Shown one piece after another: positions 9,343 through 17,577 of a DNA stretch of 64,000 nucleotides. Under the pieces are notes generated by a model. It was not told where the DNA came from and did not search any database. It saw nothing but the letters and a program-made list of their open reading frames with translations. The position numbers and the translations under genes were made by a program. How positions within the stretch are numbered: position 1 is the first letter of the stretch; each line of letters opens with the position of its first letter. The DNA comes from Fulvimarina manganoxydans (GTDB lineage Bacteria; Pseudomonadota; Alphaproteobacteria; Rhizobiales; Rhizobiaceae), in the NCBI RefSeq assembly GCF_900176465.1, contig NZ_FWXR01000001.1, positions 372,001-436,000 on the forward strand. Reading direction: 5' to 3'.

Positions 9343-10284
9343 TCATCCGGTTCCCGCTTGGAAGGCCCGCGCTTCCTGAAGGGTGGTCGCGGCGACTTTG
9401 TCGAAGATCGATTTGTCGACGCCCGCCCACGGATCGCCGCCGGTCGTCGCGAAACGCTCCTGGCCCTGAATACGATGGATGCGCTGGTCGTTCTCGTCGA
9501 GCACGTCCCAGACATAGACGAGAACCGACTCACCGCCGTCCTCGAAGGTCGAGAAATAGCCTTTCAGGCGGACCTGTGCCCGCCCATCCGCCGCCGGACG
9601 GATAACGACCCGTTGGCTCGCCGCGGCATCGGAGAGGGAGCGCGCGAGAATATTGGCCTTATCGTCCGGCGCGCCAACAAGCGGCAGAAACTGGACTTCG
9701 CTCGTTCCTTGCGGCTGGAGTGCGGCCGTTCGCGTCGGCGGCTCCTGAAGCGTCGGCTGGCCGGCGAGCCCGCCCCCTTCGTCCGGCATCGGCGCGGCGC
9801 CCGTATCGTCGGAAGCGGCCAGTGCGGGCTCTTCCGCCGGGCCAGGCTCCTCGTCGATGCGCGGCAAACGGCGAGAAGACTGGGCCGCTGGCGTTTGCAG
9901 GGACGGTTCGGAGGTGGCCGCGGCCGAGGGCGGCGCAAGAAGCGCACCACGCGTCACGGCGTTTTGCTGAGCCTGCGACGCGCCGATCGTCGGGGCTTGA
10001 TAGACCGGCTCGGCTGGGGCCGCCGAGGCATAATTTGGTTGATAGAGCGGCTCGTTCTGCAAGGCCTGCGCTGCGGCCATCTCGGCGTCCGAGACGCGGC
10101 CGACCGGATTGCCGACCCTGACGGGCGCCCCATAGGTGGAGGAACTGCCGATCGGTGCCGGCGGAATCGGCCCGTCCGGACCGAAGCCCATGCCCGCATC
10201 CGGTCCGGTGCAGGCCGACAGCACGGCCGGCGTAAGGGCGCAGACCAGAAGCGCCCGGGGAATGGTTCTTCGGGTGGCCGTCAC
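9343..10284 (-). CDS. Predicted outer-membrane lipoprotein, unknown function
   Basis: A 313-residue protein with a lipoprotein signal: basic start TATRRTIPR, hydrophobic core, and lipobox LSAC with Cys25. Residues about 30-190 are rich in Pro, Ala, Gln and Ser and look disordered. The C-terminal 115 residues (VQFLPLVGAPDDKANILAR to the end) look folded and contain YFSTFEDGGESVLVYVWDV, which resembles a conserved rhizobial lipoprotein domain that I cannot name. It lies between prs and the M24-like gene on the same strand. Envelope location is inferred from the signal; the function is unknown. Confidence 0.8.
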   Translation of the reverse strand: MTATRRTIPRALLVCALTPAVLSACTGPDAGMGFGPDGPIPPAPIGSSSTYGAPVRVGNPVGRVSDAEMAAAQALQNEPLYQPNYASAAPAEPVYQAPTIGASQAQQNAVTRGALLAPPSAAATSEPSLQTPAAQSSRRLPRIDEEPGPAEEPALAASDDTGAAPMPDEGGGLAGQPTLQEPPTRTAALQPQGTSEVQFLPLVGAPDDKANILARSLSDAAASQRVVIRPAADGRAQVRLKGYFSTFEDGGESVLVYVWDVLDENDQRIHRIQGQERFATTGGDPWAGVDKSIFDKVAATTLQEARAFQAGTG

Positions 10285-10689
10285 GTGTGTCCTGGCTCCC
10301 CCTCTCTGAAGCAGGGCCGGAGAGGGGCTTTGCGCGCCCTGCCGATCCCCTGGACCTCGGCTGTGCCACCCCCCATCGGGAGGATCGGTTCGCCGTCGAC
10401 GTTACATGCTCCGACGCGCCCTCATGCACGCCGCAAGCCCGGTAAATGCGCCGGCAGGGCCTCTGAGCGCGTCATGCGTCAGCCCGTTTCAGCACGCGCG
10501 GCATCCTAGCGGGCTGCGCAAACCGAGATCGCGAAGCGATCGCTCGGATGAGACACGTCTGCCCGCCGGGTCTGCCGACATATGCTTAGGATTTGCAGAA
10601 AAGCGTTGAGGGAGCGTGAAGACCGTTGGCGCAAATTCGCCGGCCGAGCCGGGCGATCGAGGATGCGTGTCCGGATCCTCGCCCGATCT
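10285..10689. other. Intergenic region with a hairpin repeat core
   Basis: About 400 bases with no convincing gene; short frames on both strands have poor codon use. It should carry the promoter of the lipoprotein gene. The one clear structure is at 10523-10547: CCGAG-ATCGC-GAA-GCGAT-CG-CTCGG, which shares its ATCGC-GAA-GCGAT core with repeats at 16953-17058 and 33736-33801. Confidence 0.5.
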
Positions 10690-11841
10690 TTATCCGAGAA
10701 GATCGAGATCGAGGGGGAGCTTCGAGAAGGGCTCCGGCGCACCGGAGGTGGTGAGATAGGTTCGACCAAGCGTCATCGCGGTTCCGGTATCGGAATCCAT
10801 AATGATCACATGGCCGAACAGCGTCATATTCGGGAGAATCTCGGCTGGATTCCCGGCATAGAACATCGGCGTATCCATCCAAGTCGGCGCATAGCGCGCC
10901 CCAAGCGAATAGCCGCAGGCCGACAGGCGATGGCGGACCAATTCGTGGCTCTCCATCACGCCGGCATAGGCGTCGAAGACATCGCCGAAGGTGCTGCCCG
11001 GCCGCATGACCTTTTCCATCGCTTCGAGCGCCTCGACGGCGGCTGCATGAAGCTCCAGATGCCGATCGCTGGGGCTGCCCAGGATGAAGGTGCGGATGAG
11101 CGCGGCATGATATTGCGCTTTCACGCCGGCCCATTCCAGCGTCAGCTGGTCGTCTTCCTTCAGCCGGGTGCGGCCCGACTTGTAGCGGCAGAGGAGCGCG
11201 TCGGGGCCCGAGCCGATGACGAAGGGATTGGCCGGATAGTCGCCGCCCTGGCGTAGGATCTCACTCTGCATCGCGGCGAGGATCTCGCCCTCGTCGGCGC
11301 CCGATTTGATCAAGGGGCGGGCGATTTCATAAGCGTCGTCGGCGAGCCTGGCCGCTTCCCGCACATGGGTGATCTCGGCCGGCGATTTCACCGACCGCAG
11401 CGTCGAGACCAGATAGGAGGCATCTCTAAGGGAGGCGAAAGAGCCGAGCCGCTCCTCCAGCGCCTTGCCATTGGCGGCGGTCAGCCCGTGGGTCGCCCAT
11501 TCGACGCCGATCTTCGCACCGAGAAGATCCATGTCGTCGAGCATGTCGCGAAGCTCGATCAAAGGGTCGGCGCCGCTGCGGTCTCGCCAGACCACGACTG
11601 TCTCGAGTGTGGACGTGTTGCGCGCCTGACGAAGATCGGCGGAGCGGGTCAGTAGACGCATTTCGCCGTCCGACTTTACCACGAGGCATTGGAAGAAGCA
11701 GAAGCCGAATGTGTCGTAGCCCGTCAGCCAATACATCGACTCTTGGGCAAACAGCATGAGCGCGTCGAGTTTGTCCTCGGCCATGCGCGCGATCAGGCGC
11801 GCCTTTCGGCCCTCGAATTCCTCGGGGGAAAAATGCAGCAT
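10690..11841 (-). CDS. Creatinase/aminopeptidase P-fold (M24) protein with degenerate metal site
   Basis: A 383-residue protein with a creatinase N-domain (residues 1 to about 140) and a pita-bread M24 domain (about 155-383). The five metal ligands of aminopeptidase P appear to be lost. DIG..SDITRT is here LEWAGVKAQYHAALIRT, the GH motif is GYSLGARY, and the EPG and ED glutamates are not seen. This resembles metal-independent members such as creatinase or ectoine hydrolase, so a C-N hydrolase rather than a peptidase is possible. It is the last gene of the lgt-midA-pgeF operon, six bases after pgeF. Confidence 0.85.
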   Translation of the reverse strand: MLHFSPEEFEGRKARLIARMAEDKLDALMLFAQESMYWLTGYDTFGFCFFQCLVVKSDGEMRLLTRSADLRQARNTSTLETVVVWRDRSGADPLIELRDMLDDMDLLGAKIGVEWATHGLTAANGKALEERLGSFASLRDASYLVSTLRSVKSPAEITHVREAARLADDAYEIARPLIKSGADEGEILAAMQSEILRQGGDYPANPFVIGSGPDALLCRYKSGRTRLKEDDQLTLEWAGVKAQYHAALIRTFILGSPSDRHLELHAAAVEALEAMEKVMRPGSTFGDVFDAYAGVMESHELVRHRLSACGYSLGARYAPTWMDTPMFYAGNPAEILPNMTLFGHVIIMDSDTGTAMTLGRTYLTTSGAPEPFSKLPLDLDLLG

Positions 11842-11847
11842 GGACCC

Positions 11848-12651
11848 TCAGCCTTGGATCGCGATCGCGGACAATTGGCGGCCGTAGTCGGGCTCGCCGC
11901 GATGGGTGGTGCGGCGGAACGAGAAGAACCGCTCGTCGCCATAGGTGCATTGGCCGGTAAAGGCTGCCGAGACGCCGGCACTCTTCAGCCGGGCAACGAT
12001 GAGACCGGGCAGGTCGAACTGCCGTTTGTCGGGCGAGACGCCGGGAAAGAAGAAGCGCTCGGCCTGGCGACCGGCGGCCGCCACCGCCTCTTCCATCCGT
12101 TCGACGCCGACCTCGTAATTCTTGCGCGTGATGGTGGGGCCGAGAACGGCCTTGATCGAGGCGCGCACGGCGCCAAGGCTTTCCATGGCCTCGATCGTCG
12201 CCTCGATGATCCCGCCAGTCGCGCCCTTCCAGCCCGCATGGGCGGCGCCGACGACGCGCGCCTTGGCGTCGGCAAAGAGGATCGGGCCGCAATCGGCGGT
12301 GACGATGCCGACCGCGAGGCCGGGCGTCGCGGTGACGACCGCATCCGCTTTCGGCCGCTCCTCTCCAAAGGGCGCATTGACGATCACGGCGGTCGGCGAA
12401 TGGATCTGCCAGGGTGTCGCGAGCCGATCAGGCCCAAGGCTCAAAAACGCCAGGGCGCGCGCGCGATTCTCGGCGACGGCAGCCCCATCGTCCTTCGAGC
12501 CGATGCCGCAATTCAGCGATCGATAGATGCCTTCCGACACCCCGCCGAGACGCGTGAAGAAGCCATGGGTGATCGCATCGCCAAAGGCGTCGCTTCTCAC
12601 CACCTGGTCTTGCGTGAGCGCCAAGGCGCCGGTCGTTGCCGCATCCATCAT
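11848..12651 (-). CDS. pgeF: Peptidoglycan editing factor PgeF (YfiH/DUF152, purine nucleoside phosphorylase-like)
   Basis: A 267-residue protein of the YfiH/LACC1 family. Family members show multicopper-oxidase-like or purine nucleoside hydrolase/phosphorylase activity, and PgeF prevents misincorporation into muropeptides. Zinc or active-site motifs visible are ATPWQIHS, IVTADCGPILFAD and AAHAGWKGATGG. The start is placed at the ATG pair at 12651/12648, just after the midA stop. An in-frame upstream extension to 12810 overlaps midA and is not family-like. It is embedded in the lgt-midA-pgeF-M24 operon. Confidence 0.92.
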   Translation of the reverse strand: MMDAATTGALALTQDQVVRSDAFGDAITHGFFTRLGGVSEGIYRSLNCGIGSKDDGAAVAENRARALAFLSLGPDRLATPWQIHSPTAVIVNAPFGEERPKADAVVTATPGLAVGIVTADCGPILFADAKARVVGAAHAGWKGATGGIIEATIEAMESLGAVRASIKAVLGPTITRKNYEVGVERMEEAVAAAGRQAERFFFPGVSPDKRQFDLPGLIVARLKSAGVSAAFTGQCTYGDERFFSFRRTTHRGEPDYGRQLSAIAIQG

Positions 12652-12682
12652 GGGTAAATGGTGGGTGAGGGGCGGGGGGAAG

Positions 12683-13825
12683 TCAATTGGCGAACCCATC
12701 GCCGGGACGAAGAGTGAAGGGCGGCAGGGGCAAGGGGGCCGAGGCGACCGCGAGGATTTTGAAAAGGTCGCCCATGTCCTTCGGTCCATTGCCCGCGAGG
12801 CGCTGGACATCGGCCCGGATCGCCTCGCGCCCAGCCTCGCCGAGCGGTGCGCCCAGGCGGCCGGCGCGCTCTAAAAGCCCTAGCGAGAGCAGGAACGGCC
12901 CTTGACCGACCAGAGGCGCGACCGAAAGACCTTTATCGGCAAAGCATGCCGCTAGCCGGGCGAAATCCACATGGCTCGTCAGATCAGCCTCGCCAGGGCC
13001 ATCCAGCACCGACACGTAACGATGCTCGGACATGGCCTGAAACGTATCGCCGAAGCCGGTCATCCCATGGCCGTAATCGATGAAGAGACCAGCGCCGCCA
13101 TGGGTGGCAAGCCGTTCTGCAAGTGTCGAGGCAAGCGCTTCGCGCGCCGGCGAGACTTCCAGGATCGCGCCCTCTTCGGAATGCGGCAGAGGCTTGGCCG
13201 AGTTTGCGGCAATTCCGGCGATCGCTTCCGCCTCATCGGCCTCAAGCGGAATGATGACGAATTCGAGTGCGCCTTCCCCGTTCAGTCCAATGCGTCGCTC
13301 ATGCCATTTCCCTTGCTGATGGACGAATTGCCGGATGGCGATGGCGTCGAACAGCTCGTTGGCGACGACGATCGCCGGCAGAGTTTCCAACTCTTCCACG
13401 CCGCGCACGCGCTTGATCGGCAGGTCGAAGCCTTCGAGCTTGACCGCCTGCAACGCGGCCAGTCTTTCGCTCGTTTCTACCAAACGAATACGGGAGGCCG
13501 CCATGCAATGGGGGGCGCTCTTTCGAAGGGTGCGCAGCATATCGGCCATCAGCGTGCCGCGTCCGGGCCCGATCTCGGCGAGAAGAAACGGGTTCGGCGC
13601 GCCAAGTCCCTCCCAGGCGGCCGCGACCCAGGCGCCGAGGAGTTCGCCAAACATCTGGCTCACCTCCGGCGCCGTGACGAAATCGCCCCCTCGGCCAAAG
13701 GGTTCGCGGCTCGAATAATAGCCGTGCCGACGGTCGAAGAGCGCGATCTGCCAATAGCGCTCGATCGATATCGGCCCCCTCGCTTCGACTTCTTTCGCGA
13801 TTCGACCGAGTAGCGGCGTCGTCAC
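12683..13825 (-). CDS. MidA/NDUFAF7-family SAM-dependent methyltransferase
   Basis: A 380-residue class I methyltransferase of the MidA (DUF185) family. Its mitochondrial orthologue NDUFAF7 dimethylates an arginine of complex I subunit NDUFS2. The SAM loop is seen as LLAEIGPGRGTLMAD, preceded by the family hallmark YYSSREPFGRGGDFVTAPEVSQMFGE (shown in parts). The start is a GTG at 13825 that overlaps the lgt stop in GTGA, so translation is coupled. A much longer upstream frame runs inside lgt and is not real. The target in this organism is probably complex I, by homology only. Confidence 0.92.
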   Translation of the reverse strand: MTTPLLGRIAKEVEARGPISIERYWQIALFDRRHGYYSSREPFGRGGDFVTAPEVSQMFGELLGAWVAAAWEGLGAPNPFLLAEIGPGRGTLMADMLRTLRKSAPHCMAASRIRLVETSERLAALQAVKLEGFDLPIKRVRGVEELETLPAIVVANELFDAIAIRQFVHQQGKWHERRIGLNGEGALEFVIIPLEADEAEAIAGIAANSAKPLPHSEEGAILEVSPAREALASTLAERLATHGGAGLFIDYGHGMTGFGDTFQAMSEHRYVSVLDGPGEADLTSHVDFARLAACFADKGLSVAPLVGQGPFLLSLGLLERAGRLGAPLGEAGREAIRADVQRLAGNGPKDMGDLFKILAVASAPLPLPPFTLRPGDGFAN

Positions 13826-14712
13826 GCCGATCCCGCCGTTTCGGCTTCCGCGCGTTTGGCGATGAGGCGTGGATCGCTGGCGTGGGAATGGTATCGCGCA
13901 AAGGCCATGCCCCAGAGGCCAATGAGGAGCATCGGCAGGGACAGGACCATGCCCATGGTCAGCCAGCCGCCCATCAGATAGCCGAGCTGGGCGTCGGGCA
14001 TGCGGAAGAATTCGACGAAGATCCGAGCGAGTGCATAGCCGGCGAGAAACAGGCCGCCGACAAAGCGAGGACGGGAGAACATGCCGAAGCCATGGGTGGC
14101 GATGCGCAGGATGATGAAGAGAACGATCCCCTCCAGCGCGGCCTCGTAGAGCTGGCTCGGATGGCGCGTCTCGGGGCCGGCCATCGGGAAGGCCATCGCC
14201 CAGGGCACGTCGCTTGGCGCGCCCCACAATTCGCCATTGATGAAATTGGCGATGCGGCCGAAAAAAAGGCCGAAGGGCACGCAAGCCGCCGCAATGTCGA
14301 GCATCGACCAGAGCGGGACCTTGCGGACTCGGCAGAAGAGCGTGATCGCCAGAACGACGCCGATCAGACCGCCATGAAACGACATGCCGCCTTCCCAGAC
14401 CCGGAAAACGTCAAGTGGATCGGCGAGATAGCGTGGCAGATCGTAGAAGAGGATGAAGCCGAGTCGTCCGCCCAGCACGATGCCGAGGGTGATATAGAGG
14501 ATGAAGTCGTCGACCTCGGTCTTCGTCACCGGCGAGATGCCGTCCGGCCATAGTTTGGGATTGGCGGCGATCGCCCGGCCATAGAGCCAGCCGCAGAGAA
14601 TGCCGGCGACGTAAGCGAGCCCGTACCAGCGCAGCTGCAGAATGCCGAGATCGAGAAAGACAGGGTCGATCTGCGGATAGGTCAGCGCGCCGAGGGCGGG
14701 AAATGCGAGCAT
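13822..14712 (-). CDS. lgt: Phosphatidylglycerol-prolipoprotein diacylglyceryl transferase
   Basis: Inner-membrane enzyme that adds diacylglycerol to the lipobox cysteine of prolipoproteins. It has 296 residues with about seven membrane helices. Lgt motifs visible are GGRLGFILFYDL, SFHGGLIGV and GRIANFINGELWG (the signature), plus RHPSQLYEA. It is the first gene of an operon with midA, pgeF and the M24-like gene. The ATG at 14712 gives a standard length. Confidence 0.97.
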   Translation of the reverse strand: MLAFPALGALTYPQIDPVFLDLGILQLRWYGLAYVAGILCGWLYGRAIAANPKLWPDGISPVTKTEVDDFILYITLGIVLGGRLGFILFYDLPRYLADPLDVFRVWEGGMSFHGGLIGVVLAITLFCRVRKVPLWSMLDIAAACVPFGLFFGRIANFINGELWGAPSDVPWAMAFPMAGPETRHPSQLYEAALEGIVLFIILRIATHGFGMFSRPRFVGGLFLAGYALARIFVEFFRMPDAQLGYLMGGWLTMGMVLSLPMLLIGLWGMAFARYHSHASDPRLIAKRAEAETAGSA

Positions 14713-15072
14713 GAAGCGCGGGTCTCCTCAAGGCGGTCGATTGGATCGGCGGCCTGCTGCTTCGGGGTGTTTAATCGCGGCGGACCTTGGCGAGGCGGCG
14801 TGACAGGGTCAAGACGGGCATGGCCGGCAGCCGCCTTTCGTTCACCGAGCTGTGACGAGACAATGGGCGGGCGAGCGCGGTCATTTTCAGTCGATTGGAC
14901 GCGCCAAAGCGCAAGCGCGTCTTCACGCGTCATTGTCCTGAAGGCTCCGAGCCTCTACCTCCTTCATACGACAGGCTCGATCGCGAGCGCGTTGCACCCG
15001 CTTGCCGATACGGCGGCGGGAAACCCTATGTGTGCTGGCCTGGCCGCACCGACAGACCGATGAGGACGAGAC
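14713..15072. other. Divergent intergenic region between lgt and ubiK
   Basis: About 360 bases separating two divergent transcription units, so both promoters should be here. I see no RNA gene, no clear -35/-10 pair and no strong hairpin. Short open frames are not convincing as genes. Confidence 0.45.
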
Positions 15073-15345
15073 ATGCGCCACGAAAGCCGACCCAACCGCT
15101 TTCTCGACGAATTCGCCCGCGTCATGACCGATGCGGCGGGCGCCACCCAAGGGGTTCGGCGCGAAGCCGAGACCTTCTTCCGCTCGCAAGGGGAGCGGAT
15201 GATGAGCCAGCTCGACCTCGTTCAGCGCGAGGAATTCGAAGCGGTTCGCGAAATGGCCTCCAAGGCCCGGGCCGAGAACGAAGCTCTCAAGGCGCGGATC
15301 GCGGCCCTCGAGGCCAAAATCTCGGGGCAATCGAACCAATCCTGA
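15073..15345 (+). CDS. ubiK: UbiK-type accessory factor (BMFP domain)
   Basis: A 90-residue protein of the BMFP/YqiC family. The N-terminal half is amphipathic (NRFLDEFARVMTDAAGATQGV). The C-terminal half is a heptad coiled coil (REEFEAVREMASKARAENEALKARIAALE, shown in full only as its repeat pattern). E. coli UbiK assists the UbiJ-linked steps of ubiquinone synthesis and forms trimers with membrane-fusing activity. Size and architecture fit the family. No ubi genes are adjacent. Confidence 0.8.
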   Translation: MRHESRPNRFLDEFARVMTDAAGATQGVRREAETFFRSQGERMMSQLDLVQREEFEAVREMASKARAENEALKARIAALEAKISGQSNQS

Positions 15346-15348
15346 GAC

Positions 15349-15357
15349 TTATCCACA
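15349..15357 (+). other. Consensus DnaA box (TTATCCACA), single
   Basis: A perfect 9-mer DnaA box just after the ubiK stop codon, followed about 15 bases on by the degenerate match GATCCACG. No cluster of boxes or AT-rich unwinding element is visible, so this is not called an origin. It could be a titration or regulatory site, or chance. Confidence 0.35.
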
Positions 15358-15610
15358 GGGTTTCAACAGTGATCCACGATTTCCACGGCGGGGCCTAAGG
15401 CCCTGTCGAGACTCTGTCATCAGGCCCGGCTGACCTTAAGGTTGCCTGGCCTCGGAGAATGAGAGTTGTGAAAAAAGTGTAACCGGCCTTAAGCGCCGGA
15501 GTCCTCGTCTGTATGCTGAAAGACATGGGTGATTCGTCGATGGCGGCGACGGGCGCCCAGGCGGGTTCCCGGAAAGGGGCTCGCGAAATGCGGCAAACGA
15601 GGACCCTTCA

Positions 15611-16114
15611 ATGACATCACTTCACGACATCGAGGGCGCGAGACATTCGCACCCCGTCGACACGATCGAATGGGTCGCGGCGGCGCGCGACTGGACCTTC
15701 GAACGCTCCTGCGAGGACGAGCTGGCCCTGACCGTGTCAGGCGTCTGGACCCATTATGCGGTGTCCTTTTCCTGGATCGTCGATCTGGAGGCGCTGCATC
15801 TGGGCTGCGCCTTCGATTTGAAGGTCCCGATGCACCGGCGCGACGAGATCATGCGGCTGATCGCGCTGGTCAACGAGAAGCTGGTGCTCGGCCATTTCGA
15901 CTATTGGGAATCCGAAGGCGCGATAATGTATCGCCACGCTCTGCTTCTGGCCGGCGGCGCCGACGCGACCGGCGCCCAGGCCGAGCGCATGCTGACCTTC
16001 GCGGTCGAGCAGTGCGAGCGTTTCTACCAGGCTTTCCAATTCGTCATCTGGGCCGAGAAGAAGGCAGGCGAGGCGCTATCGGCGGCGATGTTCGATACGG
16101 TCGGGGAGGCCTGA
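15611..16114 (+). CDS. YbjN-domain protein
   Basis: A 167-residue cytosolic protein of the YbjN family, a fold resembling type III secretion chaperones. Characteristic segments are WTFERSCEDELALTVSG, YAVSFSWIVDLEALHLGCAFD and VNEKLVLGHFDYWESEGAIMYRH. E. coli YbjN influences motility and stress phenotypes; no biochemical function can be read from this sequence. It lies four bases before proC in the same direction, a pairing common in Hyphomicrobiales, so the two are probably cotranscribed. Confidence 0.82.
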   Translation: MTSLHDIEGARHSHPVDTIEWVAAARDWTFERSCEDELALTVSGVWTHYAVSFSWIVDLEALHLGCAFDLKVPMHRRDEIMRLIALVNEKLVLGHFDYWESEGAIMYRHALLLAGGADATGAQAERMLTFAVEQCERFYQAFQFVIWAEKKAGEALSAAMFDTVGEA

Positions 16115-16118
16115 GATC

Positions 16119-16955
16119 ATGCTCCAGTCCGGCGAACGCATCCTCGTCCTTGGCGGCGGCAATATGGGCTGTGCGCTGATCGGGGGATGGCTCGACGCCG
16201 GGCTGGCTCCCGAGGCGCTCCTCGTCGTCGATCCCAATCGCGGCGAGGCCCTTGGAAAGCTCATCGAGCGCTATGGCTTTCGCCACGAAACCGAGACCCC
16301 GGCTGATTTCGCCCCGACAGTGGCGCTTCTCGCGGTCAAGCCGCAGATGATGGGCGATGCTTTGCCGCCTTTGAAGGCGGCGCTGTCGCCCGAGACGCTG
16401 ATCGTCTCCATTGCGGCCGGCACGACGGTCGCGGCGCTGTCCAAGCATCTCGGCGAAGCGGACGGCCATGAGCGGCCGATCGTGCGGGCCATGCCCAACA
16501 CGCCATCTCTTATCGGCCGGGGCATCACCGGCGCTTATCCGAATGGGCAAGTCTCCGAGGAGCGTCGGGCTGTCGCCGATACACTTCTGGCGGCGAGCGG
16601 CCCGGTGGAATGGGTCGACAGCGAAGCGTTGATCGACGCGGTCACCTCGGTGTCCGGCAGCGGTCCGGCCTATGTCTTCCATCTCGCCGAATGCATGGCG
16701 AAGGCGGGCGAGGCCATGGGGCTTCCCGCCGATCTCGCCATGCGGCTTGCCCGTCATACGGTGGCAGGCGCGGGGGAATTGATGATCCGCTCCGACGAGA
16801 CGCCGGCTAAGCTTCGCCAGAACGTGACCTCCCCGAACGGGACGACCCAGGCCGGGCTCGAAGTCCTGATGGACGATTTCACCGGCCTGCCGCCGCTCGT
16901 CGAGCGCACCGTGCGCGCTGCGCGAGACCGGGCCGTTGCACTGTCGAAGGACTGA
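16119..16955 (+). CDS. proC: Pyrroline-5-carboxylate reductase
   Basis: Last step of proline synthesis: NAD(P)H reduces 1-pyrroline-5-carboxylate to L-proline in the cytosol. It has 278 residues. The Rossmann motif is VLGGGNMGCALIGGW at the N-terminus. Further P5CR hallmarks are RAMPNTPSLIGRG, SVSGSGPAYVFHLAECM and the C-terminal signature LRQNVTSPNGTTQAGLEVL. It follows the ybjN-like gene closely. Its stop codon is the first base triplet of a dispersed repeat. Confidence 0.96.
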   Translation: MLQSGERILVLGGGNMGCALIGGWLDAGLAPEALLVVDPNRGEALGKLIERYGFRHETETPADFAPTVALLAVKPQMMGDALPPLKAALSPETLIVSIAAGTTVAALSKHLGEADGHERPIVRAMPNTPSLIGRGITGAYPNGQVSEERRAVADTLLAASGPVEWVDSEALIDAVTSVSGSGPAYVFHLAECMAKAGEAMGLPADLAMRLARHTVAGAGELMIRSDETPAKLRQNVTSPNGTTQAGLEVLMDDFTGLPPLVERTVRAARDRAVALSKD

Positions 16956-17058
16956 TACGGTGTCCGACTGATTCAGTTGGGCTTCGTATCAAAGCCCGCG
17001 CGGCGTGTGGGCGGCTTTAACAGCCGTATCGCGAAGCGATCAAACGGATTTCGTATGA
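16953..17058 (+). repeat. Dispersed intergenic repeat, copy 1 (two hairpin modules)
   Basis: A 106-base element starting at the proC stop codon. Module A is bounded by TGATACG and CGTATCA and contains the near-palindrome CCGACTGATTCAGTTGG. Module B is the hairpin CCGT-ATCGC-GAA-GCGAT-CAA-ACGG followed by TTTCGTATGA. A closely similar element lies on the other strand at 38998-39102. Module B alone recurs at 33757-33781, and in altered form at 10523-10547. Confidence 0.7.
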
Positions 17059-17174
17059 GGCGGGCGTTTCGGAGCGAAGCGCCAACCCCCCTTTGGCTGG
17101 ATCGTAAATTGTCGCTTGGGCGGGGCGCCGGTCAGCACCATCGCTGGTCAGCGCCGAAGAGAGGATCAGGAATC

Positions 17175-17531
17175 GTGGCAGGCAAGGACCCGGAAGCACA
17201 GATCGGCTTCGACGACTTTCTCAAGGTGGACGTCCGGGTCGGAACGATCCTCACCGCCGAACCCTTCCCCGAAGCGCGCAAGCCGGCGATCAAGCTGACC
17301 ATCGATTTCGGCGAACCCATCGGCGTGAAGAAGTCCTCGGCGCAGATCACCAAGCATTACACGCCGGAGGCGCTTGTGGGGCGCCAGGTGATGGCGGTCG
17401 TCAATTTTCCGCCCCGTCAGATCGGGCCGATGAGATCGGAAGTTCTGACCCTCGGCGTACCCGATGCCGAAGGCGAGGTCGTTCTCCTGCGCCCGGATAT
17501 CGAGGTTCCGAAGGGCGGACGGCTCTACTGA
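17175..17531 (+). CDS. csaA: CsaA-type tRNA-binding domain protein
   Basis: A 118-residue stand-alone OB-fold tRNA-binding domain (Trbp111/CsaA family). Family landmarks are FLKVDVRVGTI, KPAIKLTIDFGE, SSAQITKHYTPEALVGRQVMAVVNF and DIEVPKGGRLY at the C-terminus. CsaA was described as an export-related chaperone in Bacillus; RNA binding is the safer inference. The start is a GTG at 17175 with AGGA upstream. The open frame to 16977 runs through the repeat and is rejected. Confidence 0.9.
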   Translation: MAGKDPEAQIGFDDFLKVDVRVGTILTAEPFPEARKPAIKLTIDFGEPIGVKKSSAQITKHYTPEALVGRQVMAVVNFPPRQIGPMRSEVLTLGVPDAEGEVVLLRPDIEVPKGGRLY

Positions 17532-17577
17532 CGCCGGCCATCTCGATGCGAGAGTGCCCGAGGGTGCCGCTCCGGCC

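Noticed and set aside
15346-15610. Possible replication origin, given the DnaA box
   Set aside because: Only one perfect box, no AT-rich unwinding region and no origin-linked genes nearby.
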